From NCBI GenBank assembly GCA_036502345.1, contig DASXYT010000173.1:9644-73643 (forward strand): 64,000 nt of DNA, read 5' to 3'. The position numbers were made by a program, and so were the translations under genes. The first letter of the stretch is position 1. Every line of letters starts with the position of its first letter. Source of the stretch: DATEPR01 sp036502345 (lineage in GTDB: Bacteria; Actinomycetota; Actinomycetes; Mycobacteriales; Pseudonocardiaceae). Below are positions 1 to 8,420 of the stretch, piece after piece. Under the pieces are notes generated by a model that was not told the DNA's origin, ran no database searches, and saw only the letters and a list, made by a program, of their open reading frames with translations.

Positions 1-1
1 C

Positions 2-769
2 GTGCTGCGGGCCGGTCCCGGCGACGACATCGAACTGGAGACCGCGACCGTCGTGCCCGCCTCGCCGGAGGGCAGCAGGCTGGACGAGGACCTGGCCGCC
101 TACCGCACCCGGCGCAAGGACGAGTGGCAGCCCTTCCACGCCGGCCCTGAGCCGACGGTGACGATGGCCGAGATCGAGTCGTACTTCGGCACGCTGCAGC
201 GCTGGAACAAGCGGTTCCTCGGTGACTTCAGCAAGGACATCCGGCTGATCGCGGGCACCGACAACTGGAACGTCCGGTTGGGCAGGCTGGCCGAGGACTT
301 CGTGATCGAGGGCGAGGAGCCCTACGACCCCGAGTACACGCTGCTGATGTCGCCGAGGGTGCTGCGTGCCGTGGTCGACGGCCGGGCGGGCTGGGAGGAG
401 GCGCTGCTGTCCATGCGCGTGGGCCTGCACCGCCATCCAGACCTGTTCGACCTCACGTTCATGAGCCTGCTGCGCTACGGGCACCAGCCGGTGCAGACCA
501 TGCAGATGCTGCGCGAACGGCAGAACACCGAGACCATCGAGCGGGACGGGCTCCGGCTGCAGAGATTCTGCCCACATGCCGGCGAGGATCTGACCTTCGC
601 CGACATCTCCGGCGGCGTCATCGAGTGTCCGCGGCATCACTGGGTGTGGGATGCCAGGTCCGGCCAGTGCGTCGACAAGGGCACGGTGCCGCTGCGGGTG
701 GAGGTCCTGGACCCCGGTAACCCGGCACTGGCCCCCACGCTGCGGGCCGGTAGCGGGTCAGCGGACTGA
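2..769 (+). CDS. Rieske [2Fe-2S] domain protein, C-terminal part (5' end outside window)
   Basis: The frame is open to the window edge, so the GTG at position 2 is probably an internal codon. The last ~70 residues form a Rieske iron-sulfur domain: Cys190 and His192 in a CPHAG motif, then Cys209 and His212 in CPRHHW, the four expected cluster ligands. The preceding ~185 residues are acidic and mixed alpha/beta with no motif I can name. A C-terminal Rieske domain on a protein of this kind is known from actinobacterial proteins that begin with a metallo-beta-lactamase fold (related to CMP-sialate hydroxylase); that N-terminal part would lie left of the window. Its role is probably redox or oxygenase chemistry in the cytoplasm; the substrate is unknown. 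Confidence 0.75.
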   Translation: MLRAGPGDDIELETATVVPASPEGSRLDEDLAAYRTRRKDEWQPFHAGPEPTVTMAEIESYFGTLQRWNKRFLGDFSKDIRLIAGTDNWNVRLGRLAEDFVIEGEEPYDPEYTLLMSPRVLRAVVDGRAGWEEALLSMRVGLHRHPDLFDLTFMSLLRYGHQPVQTMQMLRERQNTETIERDGLRLQRFCPHAGEDLTFADISGGVIECPRHHWVWDARSGQCVDKGTVPLRVEVLDPGNPALAPTLRAGSGSAD

Positions 770-1182
770 CCAACCTATTGAAACGGCTGCGCGAGCGGCC
801 AGGTGAGTGGTCGAATGTGTGCGGGGGGTAGTTTACCTCACCCTGGCACCACTGAAAGGCCCAACCTGTGGCGAACGCTGTAACGAGTCGCCGCTCTAGG
901 CCGATTCGCGGATTGACAACACAACCGCGACTACTGGCGTACCCGCGTGTGGCGCTTTGGGGACACACCCGCGGGACCGCCGACCTGAGGCTCTGACGTG
1001 GTGTGCGTGGCGCGCACGGTCCACACACCACCACGGGCGGTGGGTCGTTCTCGTCACCTGCGAATGATTCCGTCCGATTCATCCGCAAGTGGTCTGTTCA
1101 GGGGTTGCTTTCTCCCTGCTGGAATTCTCGGCTTTCACAGGGATGTGTACGACAGGCCGGGCTGTTGAGAGGCGACACAGGC
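770..1182. other. Intergenic region, 413 bp
   Basis: There is no convincing gene here. At 799-846 a stem with one bulged base (GCCAGGTGAG against CTCACCCTGGC, loop about 27 nt) could end the Rieske transcript. A second inverted repeat, GTGGTGTG/CACACCAC, lies at about 998-1035. TTGACA at 913-918 resembles a -35 box, but no good -10 box follows at the right distance, so no promoter is called. Confidence 0.4.
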
Positions 1183-4100
1183 ATGGCGAGATTGCAGGGC
1201 AGATTGACCAGATGGCGCCCGATGGCGGTGCAGTTGATCACGTCGCTGGCACTGGTGGCGACGGCCGTCGTCGTGCCGACGCTGGTGATGAGCGCGCCTG
1301 CATCGGCGACGGCCAATCCGTGTGCCGCCCCGGTGGTGAACCCGGTTGCCTGTGAGAACACACAGCCGGGCACGCCGGACTGGCAGGTCAACTCGGACGA
1401 CCCGTCCATCGCGGGCTTCACCACCGACATCAGCTCGACGGCCGGTTCGACCGTCCAGTTCAAGGTGAGCACCACCGCGGCCACGTACTCCATCTTCATC
1501 TTCCGGCTCGGGTACTACGGCGGTGACGGCGCCCGCCAGGTGGCCACCCTCGCGGTGAACACCCACATCACCCAGCCTGCCTGCAAGGTCGACCCGACCA
1601 CCGCCATGACCGACTGCGGCAACTGGACGGTCGGCGCGACCTGGAACGTGCCGACGACCGCGGTGTCCGGTGTGTACTACGCCGTCCTGCACCGCAACGA
1701 CACCGGTGGCGAGAACGAGATGGCGTTCGTCATCCGCAACGACACCAGCCACTCGGACATCCTGTTCCAGACCTCGGACGAGACCTGGGAGGCCTACAAC
1801 AGCTACGGCGGTGACAGCCTCTACACAGGTACCGGCCCCGGCACGAACGGTGCTTCCTACGGCGTGAGCTACAACCGCCCGCTGTCCGGCGAGGGCGACG
1901 AGAACTTCATCTTCAACGCCGAGTACCCGATGCTCTTCTTCATGGAGGAGCAGGGCTACGACGTCAGCTACACGACCGACGCCGACACGGCCCGCCGAGG
2001 CAACCTGATCCTGAACCACAAGGTCTTCATGACCGTCGGCCACGACGAGTACTGGTCCAACGAGCAGCGCGCGAACGTGCAGGCCGCGCTGGACGCCGGC
2101 GTCAGCGGTGCGTTCATGACCGGTAACGACGTGTTCTGGAAGACCCAGTTCACCAACAGCATCGACACGTCGGCCACCCCGTGGCGCGACATCACCGTCT
2201 ACAAGGACACCCTGGCCAGCGCGAAGATCGACCCGACCAACGACTGGACGGGAACGTGGCGCGATCCCCGGTTCAGTCCACCGTCGGACGGTGGGCGACC
2301 GGAGAACGCCATGTTGGGCCAGATGTTCCAGATGAACGGGTACAGATCCGACTCGCTCCAGGTACCAGCGGCCTACGGCAAGATGCGACTGTGGCGCAAC
2401 ACCCCTCTGGCCACCGCGGCACCCGGTTCGACCTACACGTTCCAGCCCGGCACGCTGGGCTACGAGTGGGACACGGTGCAGGACAACGGCTCCCAGCCGG
2501 CCGGTGTGGCCGAACTGTCGAAGACCACGGTCACGGCTGACGGCAACTACGTGCTGAACAACTTCGGCGACCTGTTCCTGCCCGGCACGCTGACCCACAA
2601 CCTGACGATGTACCGCAACCCGGTCAGCCACTCGCTGGTCTTCGCGGCGGGCACCGTGCAGTGGGCCTGGGGCCTGGCCAACGACCACGCCTTCCAGACC
2701 GACACGCCGACCAGCGACTCGCGCATGCAGCAGGCCACCGTCAACCTGATGGCCGACATGGGCGCTCAGCCTGCGAACCTGATGGCGGGCCTGACCGCGG
2801 CGACCAAGACCACTGACACGACGGCCCCCGCGGTGGCCATCACCAGTGCTCCGACGCCCTCGGTCGGCCAGAACTACACCTTCGGCGGCACTGTCTCCGA
2901 CGTCGGCGGCCAGGTCGCGGGCGTCGAGGCCTCCAGTGACGGCGGCACGACGTGGCACTACGCGAACTGGACGGCGGGCACCGGCACCTGGAACTACAGC
3001 TTCGTGCCGGGCGCGACCGGTCCGGTGACCGTCGAGGTGCGGGCGGTGGACGACTCGGCGAACCTGTCGACCCCGACCTCCGCGACGCTGACCGTGGTGC
3101 CCAGGACCTGCCCGTGTGGCGTGTTCGCCGACTCCTCGGTGCCGACGACCCCGGCCACAACGGACGGCTCCAACCTGGAACTGGGTATGAAGTTCCAGTC
3201 CAGCCAGGCCGGCTTCATCACCGGCGTCCGCTTCTACAAGGGCGCCGGCAACACCGGCACCCACACCGGCACGCTGTGGAGCTCGACCGGCACGAAGCTG
3301 GCATCGGGCACGTTCACCGGCGAGACCGCGACCGGCTGGCAGACGATGACGTTCGCCAGGTCGGTGGCGGTGTCGGCGAACACGACCTACGTGGTCTCGT
3401 ACCACGCACCGGTCGGCCACTACGCCGCGGACAACAACTACTTCACCAACAGCGCGGCGGTGCTGCAGCCGATGACCGGCCTGCAGGGCACGGTGGACAG
3501 CCCGAACGGCGTGTTCTCGCTCGGCGCGAGCGCGTTCCCGACGGACAGCTTCCAGAACACCAACTACTGGGTCGACCCGGTGTTCAACACCACGGCCGCA
3601 CCGAACATCCAGCCGCCGAACGTGCTGGCCAACAACCCGGTCAGCGGCACCGGCAGCGTGGCGCTGTCGCCGCCGATCAACGTCACGTTCGACGAGCCGG
3701 TCGTGCAGTCCTCGCTCCAGTTCTCGGTGAGCAGTGCGGCCGGGGCAGTGGCAGGCACGGTGTCCCTGTCGGCCGACCGCACCACCGCGACGTTCACGCC
3801 GAGCGCCGCACTGGCCGCCAGCACGCTGTACACGGTGTCGGCGAAGGCGACCGACGACTCGGGCAACGTGATGCCGACCGCCTTCACCTGGACGTTCACG
3901 ACCGGCAAGCCACGACCGGCCACCTGTCCGTGTTCGATCTGGGACGACTTCACCACCCCGGCGTTGGCATCCTCGGGTGACACGTCCTCGGTCGAGGTCG
4001 GCACGAAGGTCCGGTTCGACGCCAAGGGCCAGGTGACCGGTGTCCGGTTCTTCAAGGGCGCGGGCAACACCGGCACGCACGTCGGCTCCCTGTGGAGCTC

Positions 4101-5226
4101 CACCGGCACGCTGCTGGCGTCCGGCACGTTCACCGGCGAGACGGCGAGTGGTTGGCAAACGCTCAACTTCGCCGCCCCGATCAACGTGAACGCCAACACC
4201 ACCTACGTGGTGGCGTACCTGGCGCCGAACGGGAACTACTCGGCCACCCCTGGCTACTTCGGCAACAACACCGCGAGCTTCAACCAGTTGCACGCGATCG
4301 CCGACGGGGTGGACGGTGGAAACGGTGTCTACATGTACACCGGGACCAGCGCGTTCCCGAGCAACACCTTCAACGCCAACAACTACTGGGTGGACGTGCT
4401 CTGGCAGCAGGGCGCCAACGGTGACGTGACGCCGCCGTCGGTGCTGAGCACCACGCCGGCCAACGCAGCCACCGGGTCCAGCCTGACCACCACGTTGTCC
4501 GCGACCATGAGTGAGGCCGTCGACCTGAGTTCGGCGAACTTCACGGTCACCGACACCGGCGGTGCCGCGCTGACCGGGACGACGACCCTGTCGGCCGACC
4601 AGAAGACGCTCACGTTCACTCCGTCGGCGCCACTGGCACCCGGCGGCACCTACAAGGGCAGCGTGACGGTGGCCGACGTGAACGGGAACACGATGAGTAC
4701 CCCGTTCACGTGGACGTTCACCACGACGACGACATCGACCGGCCCGTCCTCGCTGTTCAGCGCGGCGACCGTGCCGACCGTCATCAGCACGAACGATCCG
4801 AACCCGTACGAACTGGGCGTCAAGATCGTCCCGGCGGTGAACGGCACGATCTCCGGCGTGAAGTTCTACAAGAGCGCACAGAACACCGGGGTGCACACCG
4901 GCAACCTGTACTCGGCGACCGGCACCGTGCTGGCCACCGGGACGTTCACCGGGGAGACGGCGAGCGGCTGGGAAACGCTCACCTTCACCAGTCCGGTCGC
5001 GGTGACCGCGGGGACGACGTACGTTGCCTCGTACACCACGACAACCGGCTTCTACTCCGGTGACAACGGGTACTTCAACCGGACAGCGGTGAACACACCG
5101 AACCTGTCGTCGCCGCAGAACGCGGACGGGGCTCCGAACGGGGTCTTCAGCGTGGGCAGTGGCTTCCCGACCGACAGTTTCGGCGGCTCGAACTACTGGG
5201 TGGACGTCGTCTTCAACAAGAGCTAG
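1183..5226 (+). CDS. Large secreted multidomain protein (N,N-dimethylformamidase-like domain, Ig-like domains, three DUF4082 modules)
   Basis: This 1347-residue secreted protein has a signal peptide (residues ~1-45: Arg-rich start, hydrophobic core, APASATA cleavage region). Residues ~50-540 resemble the large-subunit fold of N,N-dimethylformamidase, with a characteristic VGHDEYWS stretch. Next come an Ig-like domain (~548-640), then DUF4082 (~644-802), a Big_5-type Ig domain (~811-907), DUF4082 (~915-1073), Big_5 (~1083-1181) and a final DUF4082 (~1191-1345). The first two DUF4082 modules begin with a C-P-C motif. The chosen ATG follows GAGAGG; the frame stays open upstream to 1003 but without a signal-peptide start. 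It directly precedes a polysaccharide gene cluster, and such proteins are often found beside glycan loci, so binding or trimming of extracellular polysaccharide is plausible. Catalytic activity is unproven. Confidence 0.8.
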   Translation: MARLQGRLTRWRPMAVQLITSLALVATAVVVPTLVMSAPASATANPCAAPVVNPVACENTQPGTPDWQVNSDDPSIAGFTTDISSTAGSTVQFKVSTTAATYSIFIFRLGYYGGDGARQVATLAVNTHITQPACKVDPTTAMTDCGNWTVGATWNVPTTAVSGVYYAVLHRNDTGGENEMAFVIRNDTSHSDILFQTSDETWEAYNSYGGDSLYTGTGPGTNGASYGVSYNRPLSGEGDENFIFNAEYPMLFFMEEQGYDVSYTTDADTARRGNLILNHKVFMTVGHDEYWSNEQRANVQAALDAGVSGAFMTGNDVFWKTQFTNSIDTSATPWRDITVYKDTLASAKIDPTNDWTGTWRDPRFSPPSDGGRPENAMLGQMFQMNGYRSDSLQVPAAYGKMRLWRNTPLATAAPGSTYTFQPGTLGYEWDTVQDNGSQPAGVAELSKTTVTADGNYVLNNFGDLFLPGTLTHNLTMYRNPVSHSLVFAAGTVQWAWGLANDHAFQTDTPTSDSRMQQATVNLMADMGAQPANLMAGLTAATKTTDTTAPAVAITSAPTPSVGQNYTFGGTVSDVGGQVAGVEASSDGGTTWHYANWTAGTGTWNYSFVPGATGPVTVEVRAVDDSANLSTPTSATLTVVPRTCPCGVFADSSVPTTPATTDGSNLELGMKFQSSQAGFITGVRFYKGAGNTGTHTGTLWSSTGTKLASGTFTGETATGWQTMTFARSVAVSANTTYVVSYHAPVGHYAADNNYFTNSAAVLQPMTGLQGTVDSPNGVFSLGASAFPTDSFQNTNYWVDPVFNTTAAPNIQPPNVLANNPVSGTGSVALSPPINVTFDEPVVQSSLQFSVSSAAGAVAGTVSLSADRTTATFTPSAALAASTLYTVSAKATDDSGNVMPTAFTWTFTTGKPRPATCPCSIWDDFTTPALASSGDTSSVEVGTKVRFDAKGQVTGVRFFKGAGNTGTHVGSLWSSTGTLLASGTFTGETASGWQTLNFAAPINVNANTTYVVAYLAPNGNYSATPGYFGNNTASFNQLHAIADGVDGGNGVYMYTGTSAFPSNTFNANNYWVDVLWQQGANGDVTPPSVLSTTPANAATGSSLTTTLSATMSEAVDLSSANFTVTDTGGAALTGTTTLSADQKTLTFTPSAPLAPGGTYKGSVTVADVNGNTMSTPFTWTFTTTTTSTGPSSLFSAATVPTVISTNDPNPYELGVKIVPAVNGTISGVKFYKSAQNTGVHTGNLYSATGTVLATGTFTGETASGWETLTFTSPVAVTAGTTYVASYTTTTGFYSGDNGYFNRTAVNTPNLSSPQNADGAPNGVFSVGSGFPTDSFGGSNYWVDVVFNKS
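3112..5217 (+). repeat. Three DUF4082 module repeats inside the secreted protein
   Basis: Units lie at about 3112-3587, 3927-4401 and 4755-5217. All keep the GVRFYK/GVKFYK strand, an N-T-G-x-H motif, a TGTFTGETA stretch and a terminal NYWVD motif. They are protein-level repeats of about 155 residues separated by Big_5-type Ig domains, not recent DNA duplications. Confidence 0.85.
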
Positions 5227-5246
5227 TTCGACACCACCGCAAGACG

Positions 5247-5282
5247 GCGGCCGGGCAACCCAATGGCGGGTGGCCCGGCCGC
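5247..5282 (+). terminator. Stem-loop after the secreted-protein gene
   Basis: The arms GCGGCCGGGC and GCCCGGCCGC pair perfectly over 10 bp, with additional ACCC/GGGT pairing inside. The structure starts 20 nt after the upstream stop codon and precedes the glycosyltransferase operon. There is no U-tract, as is usual in high-GC actinobacteria. Confidence 0.65.
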
Positions 5283-5338
5283 TGGTCCGGGGAGGGACCA
5301 CAGGCGCAGCCGACCATGAGGGGAATGGTTCGCGAGCA

Positions 5339-6646
5339 ATGGGACAGCACGAGATCGATCGCCCGCTGACGGTACTGGTGTCCGGAGCCAGCTGGGACGG
5401 GGTCAGGGGGTCGGAGCGGGCGCTGACGGAGGCGCTGGGCAGGTTCACCGACGTGCTGTGGGTGGATCCACCGGTCTCCCCCGCGACGCCGAAGCGCTAC
5501 CGCCGGTTCGACGGCTCAGGGCCGTCGTGGCGCCCCGCGCTGGTCCAACAGACACCCTGGCTGCACCGGCTCACCCCGGTGGTGCTGCCCGGGCTGACCA
5601 GGCCGGTGGTGCGCAACACGACGTGGCCGCTGGTCCGCCGTCAGGTGCGGTCGGCACTGGCGCAACTGGACAGGACGCCGTTCGCGGTGATCGCCTGTTC
5701 GCTGGACGACGTGCTGGGCGGCTGGCCGACGCACGTGCGCACGGTGCTCTACGGCACCGACGACTGGGTGGCCGGCGCCGAACTGATGGGCCAGCCGGCC
5801 GCCCGGCTGCACCGCGAGGAACGCAGGGCCGTGAGCACGGCGGACGTCGTCCTGGCGGTGACCCCGCAACTGGCCGACCGGTGGCGGCGGCTGGGTGCCG
5901 ATCCGGCGCTGCTGCCCAACGGCTGCGACCCGGACGCCTACCGGGACGTGGACCGGGTGACTCCCGCTCCCCTGCCGGCCGGGTTCCCGATGCCGGTGGC
6001 CGGTGTGGTCGGTCAGCTCAACGACCGGCTGGACGCCGAACTGCTGGCCGCCGTGGCCGACTCGGGGTTGGGGTTGCTGCTGGTCGGGCCACGTGACCCC
6101 GGTTGGCTCCCGGACCGGTGGGCCGACCTGGTGGCCCGGCCGAACGTGCACCACACGGGGGCGGTGCCGTTCGAGGAACTGCCACAGTGGCTGGCCAGGA
6201 TGGACGTCGGCCTCACCCCGTACACGGACACCGCGTTCAACCGGGCGTCCTTCCCGTTGAAGACCCTGGAGTACCTGGCGGCCGGGCGGCCCGTCGTCGG
6301 CTCCGACCTGCCGGCGACCAGGGGCCTCGCGGTGGAGAGCCCGGATGTCACCGCCGTGGCCGGGCCCGCCGCGTTCGCGCGTGCTGTGATGGCCGCCGCG
6401 GACCTGCCGAGAACACCCGATGTCGTGGCCCGGCGGCGGCACACCGTCGCGGTGCGGCACTCCTGGAGTTCGCGGGCGACACGGCTGGCCGCACTGCTCG
6501 GCCTGCCGTCCGCGCCCGCCCGGCCAACCAGCCGTGGTCGACACAGCGTGACCGAACTCGCTGCAACGAACGGCACGGCTGGACCGATGCACAGAGCGAG
6601 TGGCCGGGCGACCGGCACCGCCGACACCCCGAGGAGAGCCGGATGA
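5339..6646 (+). CDS. GT4-family glycosyltransferase
   Basis: This 435-residue cytoplasmic glycosyltransferase has the GT-B layout. An N-terminal acceptor domain includes SGASWDGVRGSE. A central VYGTDDW-like region follows, and the C-terminal donor domain carries LLVGPRDPGW, then PYTDTAFNRASFPLKTLEYLA in which the Lys/Glu pair is typical of donor-nucleotide binding. The Pro/Thr/Arg-rich last ~50 residues look disordered. ATG 5339 is preceded by GAGGGG about 15 nt upstream; an in-frame start at 5159 would overlap the previous gene and is rejected. The stop overlaps the ATG of the aminotransferase (ATGA), so they are co-transcribed. It probably transfers one sugar of the polysaccharide repeat unit; donor and acceptor cannot be read from sequence. 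Confidence 0.8.
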   Translation: MGQHEIDRPLTVLVSGASWDGVRGSERALTEALGRFTDVLWVDPPVSPATPKRYRRFDGSGPSWRPALVQQTPWLHRLTPVVLPGLTRPVVRNTTWPLVRRQVRSALAQLDRTPFAVIACSLDDVLGGWPTHVRTVLYGTDDWVAGAELMGQPAARLHREERRAVSTADVVLAVTPQLADRWRRLGADPALLPNGCDPDAYRDVDRVTPAPLPAGFPMPVAGVVGQLNDRLDAELLAAVADSGLGLLLVGPRDPGWLPDRWADLVARPNVHHTGAVPFEELPQWLARMDVGLTPYTDTAFNRASFPLKTLEYLAAGRPVVGSDLPATRGLAVESPDVTAVAGPAAFARAVMAAADLPRTPDVVARRRHTVAVRHSWSSRATRLAALLGLPSAPARPTSRGRHSVTELAATNGTAGPMHRASGRATGTADTPRRAG

Positions 6647-7782
6647 TTCCGGTCATGCGACCCCTGTTGGGCAGCGACGAAGCCGACGCGGTGGCCGAAG
6701 TGATCGCCAGTGGCTGGGTCGCGCAGGGACCGAGAGTAGCCGAGTTCGAGCGGCGGTTCGCCGAGCACGTTGGCGCCGAACATGGTGTCGCTGTGTCATC
6801 GTGCACCGCGGCCCTGCACCTTGCGCTGTACGTGCTGGGCGTCGGTCCCGGCGACGAGGTGGTCGTGCCGTCGTTCTCGTTCATCGCGTCGGCCAACGCG
6901 GTCCGGTACTGCGGGGCGACCCCGGTGTTCGCCGACGTCGACCCGCTGACCGGCAACCTCTCCCCCGAGACCGTCACGCCGGTGCTCACCGAGCGGACGA
7001 AGGCCGTGATGGTGGTGCACCAGGGCGGCACACCCGCCGACGTGGCCGCGCTGCGCGCCTGCTGCGGCGACATCCCGATCCTGGAGGACGCGGCCTGCGC
7101 GGCGGGCGCCACCTACCAGGGCGGCTCGGTCGGCGCGGGCGCGCTGCTGGCCGCGTGGTCGTTCCACCCGCGCAAGCTGCTCACCACCGGTGAGGGCGGC
7201 ATGATCACCACCGACGACGCGGAACTCGCAGCCCGGCTGCGCAGGCTGCGTGAGCACGGGATGAGCGTGTCGGCGGCCGACCGGCACACGTCGGGCAAGC
7301 CGATCGTCGAGCAGTACCTGGAGACCGGCTTCAACTACCGGATGACCGACGTGCAGGCCGCGATCGGCATCGTCCAACTCGGACGGTTGCCCGGCCTGGT
7401 CGCGCAGCGGCGGTCCATGGCGGCGCGCTACCACGAACTGCTGGCCGGCGTGCCCGGCCTGCGGGCGGTCCGCGACCCGGCCTACGGGACGACGAACTAC
7501 CAGGCGTTCTGGGTGCTGCTGGCCAACGAGGTCGCCGTCGACCGCAACGACGTGCTGGCCGCGCTCGCGGCGGCCGGTGTGTCGGCCCGGCGCGGCATCA
7601 TGGCGGCGCACCTCGAACCGGCCTACGAGGGCACGACGCACGTGCCGCTGCCGGTGACCGAACTGCTCACCGAGCGGTCGCTGATCCTGCCGCTGCACCA
7701 CGAGCTGACGGCGGAGCAGCAGGTCCTGGTGATCGACACGCTGACGGCCGCGATCGGCGCCGACGCGGTGGCGGCCGTATGA
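6643..7782 (+). CDS. DegT/DnrJ/EryC1-type sugar aminotransferase
   Basis: This 379-residue PLP-dependent enzyme would turn an NDP-keto-sugar into an amino sugar. The PLP-binding Lys178 lies in FHPRKLLTTGEGG, and the aspartate that contacts the pyridine N lies in ILEDAAC. The N-terminal SCTAALHLAL segment and the C-terminal NYRMTDVQAAIG motif are family hallmarks. The start overlaps the preceding stop by 4 bp, and its own stop overlaps the next gene, a NeuD/PglD-type acetyltransferase, by 4 bp. That pairing matches PglE/PglD-like modules, in which a 4-keto sugar is aminated and then N-acetylated. The exact sugar is not determinable here. Confidence 0.85.
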   Translation: MIPVMRPLLGSDEADAVAEVIASGWVAQGPRVAEFERRFAEHVGAEHGVAVSSCTAALHLALYVLGVGPGDEVVVPSFSFIASANAVRYCGATPVFADVDPLTGNLSPETVTPVLTERTKAVMVVHQGGTPADVAALRACCGDIPILEDAACAAGATYQGGSVGAGALLAAWSFHPRKLLTTGEGGMITTDDAELAARLRRLREHGMSVSAADRHTSGKPIVEQYLETGFNYRMTDVQAAIGIVQLGRLPGLVAQRRSMAARYHELLAGVPGLRAVRDPAYGTTNYQAFWVLLANEVAVDRNDVLAALAAAGVSARRGIMAAHLEPAYEGTTHVPLPVTELLTERSLILPLHHELTAEQQVLVIDTLTAAIGADAVAAV

Positions 7783-8417
7783 CGGCGCGGCCGCTGCTGC
7801 TGCTCGGCGCCGGGGGGCTGACCAAGGAGACGCTGGTCGCTGTCCGCGCTCAGCCGGACGTGTGGCGTCCGATCGGCGTGCTGGACGACAACCCGGTGCG
7901 GCACGGGGACAATGTGGACGGTGTGCCGGTGATCGGCGCGACCGACCGGGTGCACGACTACCCGGACGCCGCGGTGGTGCCGTGTGTCGCGTCCTCGCAG
8001 CGTCCGACCGCCCGGCTGCGGCTGACCGAGCGACTCGGCCTGTTGTCCGACCGGTGGGCCACCATCGTGCATCCCGCAGCCTCGATCGCGCCGGGCACCG
8101 TGATCGGCGAGGGTTCCATCGTGCTGGCCGGTGTCGTGGTGACCGCCCCGATCACCATCGGGCCCTACCTGATGGCCATGCCGCACGTACTGCTCACCCA
8201 CGACGACGAACTGGCCGCCGGTGTCACGCTGGCCGGCAGGGCGACGCTGGCCGGTGGCGTGAAGGTGGGTTGCGGGGCGTATCTCGGTCAGGGCTCGATG
8301 GTCCGGGAAGGCCTGACCATCGGTGCCGGCGCCGTGCTCGGCATGGGCTCCGTGGTGCTCGTCGACGTGCCGGACGGACAGACCTGGGCCGGGGTGCCGG
8401 CCAGAAAACTCAGGTAG
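7779..8417 (+). CDS. NeuD/PglD-type sugar O/N-acetyltransferase
   Basis: This 212-residue protein begins with a Rossmann-like sugar-binding domain (LLLLGAGGLTKE, then GVLDDNP) and continues into a left-handed beta-helix of hexapeptide repeats (IHPAASIAPGTVIGEG onward, ending GVPARKLR). This is the architecture of PglD and NeuD, which use acetyl-CoA to acetylate an NDP-amino sugar or sialic acid. Translational coupling (ATGA) to the upstream aminotransferase suggests it acetylates that enzyme's product. The usual catalytic His would lie in the VHPAA region of the first coil. Confidence 0.82.
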   Translation: MTARPLLLLGAGGLTKETLVAVRAQPDVWRPIGVLDDNPVRHGDNVDGVPVIGATDRVHDYPDAAVVPCVASSQRPTARLRLTERLGLLSDRWATIVHPAASIAPGTVIGEGSIVLAGVVVTAPITIGPYLMAMPHVLLTHDDELAAGVTLAGRATLAGGVKVGCGAYLGQGSMVREGLTIGAGAVLGMGSVVLVDVPDGQTWAGVPARKLR

Positions 8418-8420
8418 GCC

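Noticed and set aside
2..4. GTG at the left edge as the real start of the Rieske protein
   Set aside because: The frame is open to the edge and the visible part begins in mid-domain without a ribosome-binding site, so it is treated as truncated.
913..940. TTGACA-based sigma-70 promoter before the secreted protein
   Set aside because: No acceptable -10 hexamer lies 16-18 bp downstream.
1135..5448. Very long open frame on the minus strand opposite the secreted protein (over 1400 codons)
   Set aside because: It is Arg/Gly/His-rich without domains or a ribosome-binding site. High GC keeps antisense frames open, and the plus strand encodes clear protein modules.
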